Of a stretch of 64,000 bases of DNA, positions 58,568 to 64,000 are shown piece by piece. Numbering within the stretch: position 1 is the first letter of the stretch; the number at the start of each line of letters is the position of its first letter. A program made the translations under genes and the position numbers. The notes under the pieces were generated by a model. The model ran no database searches, was not told the origin of the DNA, and saw only the letters and a program-made list of their open reading frames with translations. The DNA lies in the NCBI GenBank assembly GCA_040080965.1, contig JBEBHH010000005.1, forward strand, positions 62,001-126,000, in the 5' to 3' direction. This DNA is from SHZI01 sp040080965 (GTDB lineage: Bacteria > Pseudomonadota > Gammaproteobacteria > Steroidobacterales > GCA-2729495).

Positions 58568-59019
58568 GCCACTTCGGGTTCAGCCGCGAACCTTTTACCC
58601 CGGAACACTATCGCCCCCGGGTGACCGATCCCGTGGCCGGCGGCTATGCCAGCTTCGAGGGCTGGGTGCGCAACCACAACGACGGGCGGGGCGTGCTGCG
58701 CCTGGAATACGAAGGCTACGAGGCCCTGGGCATCAAGGAGGGCGACCGGATCGTCGCCGAGGCCTTCGCCCGCTTTCCGATTGCACAGGCCCACTGCGTG
58801 CACCGGCTGGGCGTGCTCGAGATCGGCGACCTGGCGGTCTGGGTGGGCGTCACGGCCGCGCACCGCGACGCGGCCTTCGCGGCCTGCCGCTACATCATCG
58901 ACGAGGTGAAGACCCGCGTGCCGATCTGGAAGAAGGAGCACTACGCCGAAGGTGACTCCGGCTGGATCAACTGCGAGGTCAGGACTTCTGACGCTCCCGC
59001 TGGATCAGCTCTTCCGTAA
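58564..59019 (+). CDS. moaE: Molybdopterin synthase large subunit MoaE
   Basis: A 151-residue MoaE with GGYASFEGWVRNHNDGR, LEYEGYEALGIKEG, AHCVHRLGVLEIGDLAVWV and the catalytic Lys region VPIWKKEHYAEGDSGWI. It forms molybdopterin synthase with MoaD. The last 41 bases overlap the convergent dsbA gene. Confidence 0.94.
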   Translation: MSHFGFSREPFTPEHYRPRVTDPVAGGYASFEGWVRNHNDGRGVLRLEYEGYEALGIKEGDRIVAEAFARFPIAQAHCVHRLGVLEIGDLAVWVGVTAAHRDAAFAACRYIIDEVKTRVPIWKKEHYAEGDSGWINCEVRTSDAPAGSALP

Positions 59020-59857
59020 CGGCGAGCAGGTCCTGGTGGCTGCGGATCTGCGGGCCGTCGGTGGTGTACTTGCCATCGATGACCAGCAGCGGCACGCCGC
59101 GCACCTTGTACTTCACGGTCAGGTCCTTGGCCCGCTTGAGGGCGCTCTCGACCGCGAATGACCGGAAGGTCTTGTTGAAGTCGGCCGCCGTCACGCCGTT
59201 CTGCTCGAAGAACTCGAGGATGTCCTTTTCCTCGGACATCGCCCGGTTTTCCTGGTGGATCGCCTTGAACATGGCCGGGTTGATCGTGTCGAGCTTGCCC
59301 AGCGCTTCGGCCGTGTAATAGACGCGGCCGTGCATCTCGTTGGTGGGATTCCACATGACGGGAATGCGGACGAAGCTGACGTCGGCCGGCAGCCGCTTCA
59401 CCCAGTCCGTCAGGACGGGCTCCAGGTTGTAGCAGTGGGAGCAGCCGTACCAGAACACTTCGGCCACCTCGATCTTGCCCGGCGAGCTGCTGGTGCCCTG
59501 GGCGGAGGTCAGCGTGTTGAAGTGCTCGCCTTCCTTGTACTGCCAGTCGGTCTTTGCCGGGGCGGCGGAAGAGCTCTCCGGGAGCACGATGTCCTTGCCA
59601 AGGGAATCCTTGTCGGCGGGCGCTGCGGCTTCCGTTCCCGCGGACTCCTCGACCACAGCAGCCGGCGGCACGGCGTCTGCCGGGGCTTCTGCAGCCGGGG
59701 CGGGGGCGGCAATGGGCGCCGGCGGCGTGCTCTCGGCCGTGGGTGCAGCGGCGGGCTCGGCTCCCTGGGGAGCGGGTGCCTTGCCGCACGCGGCGGTGAC
59801 CGCGATGACGGCAGCCAGCAGCAGGAGTGGGATCCGGGTCGTGCCAAGTCGCGTCAT
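58979..59857 (-). CDS. dsbA: Thiol:disulfide oxidoreductase DsbA, lipoprotein form with long linker
   Basis: A 292-residue protein. Lipobox TAAC (Cys24), then about 75 residues rich in Ala, Pro and Glu, and from about 105 a DsbA thioredoxin-like domain with the active site Cys139-Ser-His-Cys142 in FWYGCSHCYNLEP and a cis-Pro in RGVPLLVIDG. It makes disulfides in the periplasm. Soluble DsbA lacks the anchor and linker. It lies by cytochrome c4, the usual gammaproteobacterial order. Confidence 0.92.
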   Translation of the reverse strand: MTRLGTTRIPLLLLAAVIAVTAACGKAPAPQGAEPAAAPTAESTPPAPIAAPAPAAEAPADAVPPAAVVEESAGTEAAAPADKDSLGKDIVLPESSSAAPAKTDWQYKEGEHFNTLTSAQGTSSSPGKIEVAEVFWYGCSHCYNLEPVLTDWVKRLPADVSFVRIPVMWNPTNEMHGRVYYTAEALGKLDTINPAMFKAIHQENRAMSEEKDILEFFEQNGVTAADFNKTFRSFAVESALKRAKDLTVKYKVRGVPLLVIDGKYTTDGPQIRSHQDLLAVTEELIQRERQKS

Positions 59858-59881
59858 GGAAGTGCCCTCAATCGCCGCGCC

Positions 59882-60514
59882 TCAGCGCAGGCCCTGGATG
59901 TAGGAGGTGACAGCCTTGATCTCGTCGTCGGTGAGCGTGGCGGAGACGTTGCGCATCATCTGCGTGTCGCCATCCGTGGCCCGCTGCTTGGCGCGATAGG
60001 CCACCAGCTGGGCTGCCGAGTAGCTGGCGTGCTGGCCGGCGATGGCGGGCCAGCCGGCGGCGGGATTGCCCTGGCCCGTCGGGCCGTGGCACGCGAGGCA
60101 GGCGGGGACGCCCGTGTCCTTGTTGCCGCCCCGGTAAAGGCGCTCGCCGGTGCTCACCAGCGCCGGATCGGCCACCTTGCCCGCGCGCTTCTGCGCCGCG
60201 AAATAGGCCGCCAGGTCCGCGATGTCCTCGTCGGTGAGCGGCAGGGCCATGCTGCTCATCAGGACGTTCTGCCGGGCGCCGCTCTTGAAGGACTGCAGCG
60301 ACTTGACGATGTAGCTCTCGTGCTGCCCCGCGAGGCTTGGCCACTCGGGATTGAGGCTGTTGCCATCCATGCCGTGACAGGCGGAGCAGGTGACGGACTT
60401 GGCCTGGCCCGCGTCGGCGGATCCGGCGGCCTGGGCCGGGACCGAAAGCGCGGTTCCGGCAATGGTCAGCGCCATCAGGGTGAGGGTGGAAAGCGAGAGT
60501 TTTACGACATGCAT
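59882..60514 (-). CDS. Dihaem cytochrome c4
   Basis: A 210-residue periplasmic protein with signal peptide (cleavage near AQA-AGS) and two c-type domains: haem motifs CSACHG and CLACHG, with Met ligands expected in MSSMALPL and DTQMMRNV. Cytochrome c4 passes electrons to cbb3- or aa3-type oxidases. Start at ATG 60514; an upstream frame is not homologous. Divergent from engB. Confidence 0.93.
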   Translation of the reverse strand: MHVVKLSLSTLTLMALTIAGTALSVPAQAAGSADAGQAKSVTCSACHGMDGNSLNPEWPSLAGQHESYIVKSLQSFKSGARQNVLMSSMALPLTDEDIADLAAYFAAQKRAGKVADPALVSTGERLYRGGNKDTGVPACLACHGPTGQGNPAAGWPAIAGQHASYSAAQLVAYRAKQRATDGDTQMMRNVSATLTDDEIKAVTSYIQGLR

Positions 60515-60607
60515 AGCGCTTGTTCTGTAAGGGAAATTCGGGGGGAGTACCGTGCTAGACTCCGGCCGCGCGGAATTGTACACCAGCGCTCAGGCCGAGC
60601 CACCCAG

Positions 60608-61207
60608 ATGTCCCTGTTCCCCGAGGCCCGGTTTCTCACCAGCGCGGCCCGCGCCGCCCAGTTCCTGCCGGACGAGGGCGCCGAGGTTGCCTTTGCGGGC
60701 CGCTCCAACGCGGGCAAGTCCAGCGCTATCAACACCATCCTGGGTCGCCGGGATTTTGCGCGGACCAGCAAGACCCCCGGCCGTACCCAACTCATCAATT
60801 TCTTCGCCCTCGCCGAGGGCCAGCGCCTGGTGGACCTGCCCGGCTACGGCTACGCACGCGTGTCGAAGGAGATGCGGGAGCAGTGGCGGGAAATGCTCGG
60901 CGACTACTTCGACGGCCGGGAATCCCTCGCCGGCCTGATGGTGGTGGTGGACAGCCGCCGGGGCGTCGGCGACTTCGACCTGCAGATGCTGGACTGGGGC
61001 CGGGCCCTGGACTGCCAGCTCCACGTGCTGCTGACCAAGGCCGACAAGCTGTCCCGCCAGGAGGCCGCCGCGGCCCTCGCTGCCGCGAAGCGGGAGCTGC
61101 AGGACCTGCGGGTCGACGTGCAGCTGTTCTCGGCGACCTCGAAGCTGGGACTGGACGAGGCGCGGGCCGCGCTGGCAGCGATGCTGGCCAGCCTTCCGGC
61201 CCTGTAG
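60608..61207 (+). CDS. engB: Ribosome biogenesis GTPase EngB (YihA/YsxC)
   Basis: A 199-residue GTPase needed for 50S assembly. G1 AFAGRSNAGKSSAINT, G3 DLPGYGYARVS, G4 TKADKLS and G5 FSATSK are all present. Start at ATG 60608 (MSLFPEARFLTS); the same frame is open far upstream as an artefact. The TAG stop lies in a REP-like element. Confidence 0.96.
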   Translation: MSLFPEARFLTSAARAAQFLPDEGAEVAFAGRSNAGKSSAINTILGRRDFARTSKTPGRTQLINFFALAEGQRLVDLPGYGYARVSKEMREQWREMLGDYFDGRESLAGLMVVVDSRRGVGDFDLQMLDWGRALDCQLHVLLTKADKLSRQEAAAALAAAKRELQDLRVDVQLFSATSKLGLDEARAALAAMLASLPAL

Positions 61208-61257
61208 GAGCGCCGACCGGCGCGACCCGGACTGGTCGCGCCTGAAGGCGCTCCTAC
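61204..61257. repeat. REP-like pair, GTAGGAGCGCC family, copies 4 and 5 (inverted)
   Basis: Copy 4 at 61204-61228 is a variant (GTAGGAGCGCCGACCGGCGC then GACCC). Copy 5 at 61234-61257 is inverted and identical to copy 2. Together they form a large imperfect hairpin between convergent engB and polA, a BIME-like arrangement. Copy 4 contains the engB stop TAG. A role as bidirectional terminator is plausible. Confidence 0.8.
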
Positions 61258-61259
61258 AG

Positions 61260-64000
61260 CTAGTGCGCTTCGTCCCAGTTGGCGCCGGAGCCGGCATCCA
61301 CCTTGAGGGGCACCCGGAGTTCCGCCGCGCCGGACATGAGGCCGGTGACCTGCTTCTGAACCGCGGCCAGGGCGGCGGTCGGGACTTCCAGGACCAGCTC
61401 GTCGTGCACCTGCATGATGATCTCGGCGCCGGTGTCGCCCTGCCGCAGCCAGTGGTCCACGTCGATCATGGCCTTCTTGATGATGTCGGCCGCCGTGCCC
61501 TGCATGGGGGCGTTGATGGCGCTGCGCTCCGCGTACTGGCGGCGGGCCTGCTGCCGGGCCTGGATGTCCGGCAGGTACAGGCGCCGTCCGAAAACTGTTT
61601 CCACGTAGCCCTGTTCCCGGGCCTGGGCCCGGGTGCGATCCATGTAGGCCTTAACGCCCGGGTACCGCGCGAAGTAGAGGTCCACGTACTTCTGCGCCTC
61701 GTCCCGCGCAATCCCGAGCTGCCGCGCCAGGCCGAAGGCCGACATGCCGTAGATCAGGCCGAAGTTGATGGCCTTCGCCGAGCGCCGCTGGTCCGGCGTC
61801 ACCGCCTCGAGCGGCAGGCCGAACACTTCCGCCGCGGTCGCCTGGTGCACATCCTTGTCGGCGGCAAAGGCCTTCAGCAGGCCCTCGTCTTCCGACAGGT
61901 GGGCCATGATCCTGAGCTCGATCTGGGAGTAGTCCGCAGCCAGCAGCGTGCAGCCCGGTTTCGGGATGAAGGCCTGGCGGATGCGCCGCCCTTCCTCCGT
62001 GCGGATCGGGATGTTCTGCAGGTTGGGGTCCGATGACGACAGCCGGCCGGTGGCCGCCACCGCCTGGTGATAGGACGTGTGGATCCGCCCGGTCCGCGCG
62101 CAGACCTGGTCGGGCAGCTTGTCCGTGTAGGTGGACTTGAGCTTGCTCAGGGACCGGTAGTCGAGAATCAGTTTCGGCAGGCGGTGCTGGTCCGCCAGCT
62201 CGGCCAGGGCGTCCTCGTTGGTGGAGGGCTGCTTCGTGGGCGTGTACTGGGTCACCGGAAGCTTTAGCTCGTTGTAGAGCACTTCCTGCAGCTGCTTGGG
62301 TGAACCGATGTTGAAGGGATGACCCGCCGCCTCGTGGGCTTCCTTCTCCAGGGTGGCCATCTTCCCGGCGAATTCGCCGGACATGGCCCGCAGCAGCCTC
62401 GTGTCCACGAGTACCCCGGTTTCCTCCATGCGGGTCAGCACGGGTACCAGGGGCTGCTCGATGGTTTCGTAGAGCGTGGTGAGCCCCGGCGTTGCCTCCA
62501 GCTTCGGCCACAGTACGTGATGCAGGCGGAGCGTGATATCCGCATCCTCGGCCGCGTACTCGGCAGCCTTCTCCACTGACACCTGGTCGAAGGTGATCTG
62601 CTTGGCGCCCTTGCCGGCCACGTCCTCGAAGTGGATCGTGTCCAGGCCCAGGTACTTCCGCGCCACCGAGTCCATGTCGTGCCGGGTGGCGGTGCTGTCG
62701 AGGACGTAGGACTCCAGCATGGAGTCGTAGCGCATCCCCGCGAGCCGGATGTCGTGGTTCGCGAGCACGTGGGCGTCGTACTTCAGGTGGTGGCCCACCT
62801 TCCAGGCGTCCGGGTTCTCGAGCCAGGGCTTGAGGCGCGCCAGGACGCCGGCGCGGTCCAGCTGGTCCGGCGCGCCGACGTAGCGGTGGGCGACGGGCAG
62901 GTAGGCGGCCTTGCCGGCAGCGAGGCCGAAGGAGAGGCCCACCACCTCCGCATCCATGTAGTTGAGGCTGGTGGTTTCCGTGTCGAAGGCTACGAGCTCC
63001 GCGTTCTCGATGAGGACCAGCCAGGCGTCGAACTGCTCGGTGGTGAGGATGGTTTCGTAGTGGCGCGCAACGGGATCGGGGAGGCGGACCGGGGGCGCCG
63101 CCGGGTCGTCCGCGGCGGGGGACGAGCCGGCCGCGGGCGCGGGTTCATCGGCAATGGCCGCACTGGCCACACCGGGGTCCGGGCCTTCCGGCGCTCCCGT
63201 CGTGACTTCCTCCACGACCCGCAGCAGGCTGCGGATCTCCAGCTCCTCGGCGAGTCGCTTCAGGGCGGCCACGTCCGGTGCGCCCGGCACCAGTTCCCCG
63301 GGCTTCAGCTTCAGGGGCACGTCCACGTGGATCGTGGCCAGCTGCCGCGACAGCGGGATGTGGCCCAGGCTCTCCCGGAGCTTCTCACCCACCTTGCCCT
63401 TGATCTCGCCCGCCCGCGCGACGATGGCGTCCAGGCTGCCGTACTCGGCCAGCCACTTGGCCGCCGTCTTCGGGCCGACGCTGGGCACACCCGGAATGTT
63501 GTCCGAGGTGTCGCCGACCAGTGTGAGGTAGTCGATGATCCGTTCGGGCGGTACGCCGAACTTCGCGACCACGCCGGCGGCGTCCAGCTCCCGGTTGCTG
63601 ATCCCGTCAAAGAGGCGGATGTGGCCATTCACCAGCTGGGCCATGTCCTTGTCGCTGGTGGCGATCAGGGTGTCGATCCCGGCGGCTTCTGCCCGCTTCG
63701 CCAGCGTGCCGATCACGTCGTCGGCCTCGACGCCGGATTCCCGGAGCAGCGGCAGTCCGAGGGCCCGCACCATCGCCAGCAGTGGCTCGATCTGGGACTG
63801 GAGCTCGTCCGGCATCTTCTCGCGGGTCGCCTTGTACTCCGCGTACAGCTCGTCGCGGAACGTCCGGCCCGGCGCGTCCATGACCACGGCCATCAGGTCC
63901 GGCTTCCGGGTGCGCTGGATCTGCCGCAGCATGTTGAGGAAACCGAAGATGGCACCGGTGGGCTGGCCCTTCGACGTGGTCAGCGGCGGCAGGGCGTGGA
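61260..64000 (-). CDS. polA: DNA polymerase I (N-terminus outside window)
   Basis: At least 913 residues of PolA, the repair and Okazaki-processing polymerase. The frame is open to the window's right edge and there reads ...GAIFGFLNMLRQIQ, a typical early PolA segment, so only a few N-terminal residues are missing. Domains: 5'-3' exonuclease, 3'-5' exonuclease with the intact DTET motif (VAFDTETTSLNYMD), and polymerase with LLAADYSQIELRIMAHLS and QVHDELVLEVP. A Pro/Ala-rich linker lies between the two exonucleases. Proof-reading appears intact. Confidence 0.96.
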   Translation of the reverse strand, partial: HALPPLTTSKGQPTGAIFGFLNMLRQIQRTRKPDLMAVVMDAPGRTFRDELYAEYKATREKMPDELQSQIEPLLAMVRALGLPLLRESGVEADDVIGTLAKRAEAAGIDTLIATSDKDMAQLVNGHIRLFDGISNRELDAAGVVAKFGVPPERIIDYLTLVGDTSDNIPGVPSVGPKTAAKWLAEYGSLDAIVARAGEIKGKVGEKLRESLGHIPLSRQLATIHVDVPLKLKPGELVPGAPDVAALKRLAEELEIRSLLRVVEEVTTGAPEGPDPGVASAAIADEPAPAAGSSPAADDPAAPPVRLPDPVARHYETILTTEQFDAWLVLIENAELVAFDTETTSLNYMDAEVVGLSFGLAAGKAAYLPVAHRYVGAPDQLDRAGVLARLKPWLENPDAWKVGHHLKYDAHVLANHDIRLAGMRYDSMLESYVLDSTATRHDMDSVARKYLGLDTIHFEDVAGKGAKQITFDQVSVEKAAEYAAEDADITLRLHHVLWPKLEATPGLTTLYETIEQPLVPVLTRMEETGVLVDTRLLRAMSGEFAGKMATLEKEAHEAAGHPFNIGSPKQLQEVLYNELKLPVTQYTPTKQPSTNEDALAELADQHRLPKLILDYRSLSKLKSTYTDKLPDQVCARTGRIHTSYHQAVAATGRLSSSDPNLQNIPIRTEEGRRIRQAFIPKPGCTLLAADYSQIELRIMAHLSEDEGLLKAFAADKDVHQATAAEVFGLPLEAVTPDQRRSAKAINFGLIYGMSAFGLARQLGIARDEAQKYVDLYFARYPGVKAYMDRTRAQAREQGYVETVFGRRLYLPDIQARQQARRQYAERSAINAPMQGTAADIIKKAMIDVDHWLRQGDTGAEIIMQVHDELVLEVPTAALAAVQKQVTGLMSGAAELRVPLKVDAGSGANWDEAH

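Noticed and set aside
59255..60607. Upstream part of the engB reading frame
   Set aside because: It runs antisense through dsbA and cytochrome c4; the GTPase begins at 60608.
1..64000. CRISPR arrays, insertion sequences, rRNA genes, prophage
   Set aside because: No direct-repeat/spacer pattern, transposase, rRNA signature or phage structural gene was seen; the repeats found are short palindromes only.

Overview
The window is high-GC, densely coded chromosome from a gammaproteobacterium. Several neighbourhoods have the gammaproteobacterial order: ubiE-ubiJ-ubiB, dapF-DUF484-xerC, hslV-hslU, algZ-algR, and dsbA / cytochrome c4 / engB / polA. Other signs are cytochromes c4 and c5, ubiK, an FNR/FixK-type regulator and REP-like palindromes. 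The pigment locus with a chorismatase recalls the Xanthomonadales and neighbouring orders (Lysobacter, Nevskia or Steroidobacter-like lineages), but I cannot name the genus from sequence alone.

Layout: 1-1459 is the end of trpB plus trpA. 1468-2507 holds a membrane protein and a small lipoprotein. 2538-6375 is ubiquinone synthesis (ubiB, ubiJ, ubiE) and a TrmH/SpoU methyltransferase. 6492-10768 is an RND efflux adaptor and pump. 10781-14087 is a tandem pair of UbiD-family decarboxylases carrying twin-arginine signals. 14202-14975 is an A/T-richer orphan secreted protein. 15314-17208 is hslVU, followed by a Cys-repeat secreted protein, xerC, DUF484, dapF, a ParA-like ATPase, hemY and hemX.

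24780-44522 is the main accessory block, about 20 kb with 23 genes. I read it as an aryl-polyene/xanthomonadin-type type II polyketide locus. A chorismatase would make a hydroxybenzoate starter. An AMP-ligase and two ACPs load it. Two ketosynthases, a chain-length-factor-like protein, a ketoreductase and two hot-dog dehydratases extend the polyene. A thioesterase, two acyltransferases, a glycosyltransferase, a methyltransferase, a LolA-like carrier and an MMPL exporter would finish and move it to the envelope. A divergent phosphopantetheinyl transferase, a B12-type radical SAM enzyme, two small secreted proteins and a lipoprotein hydrolase with a G10 tract at its ribosome-binding region are additions worth attention.

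44470-46811 is the AlgZ/AlgR-like two-component pair and a DUF4124 protein. 47029-49494 is the nitrogen operon (TorF-family porin, glnK, amt) with a sigma-54-like promoter. 49724-53882 holds ubiK, a ComM-type ATPase, a VPLPA-CTERM protein, cytochrome c5 and a FixK-like regulator. A tRNA-Arg(CCG) follows, then a Gdx/SugE exporter, small unknowns and molybdopterin genes (mocA-like, moaD, moaE). The window ends with a lipoprotein DsbA, cytochrome c4, engB and the bulk of polA, which runs off the right edge.

Two families of short palindromes recur at gene ends. GTAGGAGCGCC...GGCGCGACC elements lie at four loci and supply the stop codon of trpA, xerC and engB. GGGGACA...TGTCCCC hairpins lie at three loci and supply the stop codon of ubiJ and of the RND pump. 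No CRISPR array, complete insertion sequence or rRNA gene was seen.
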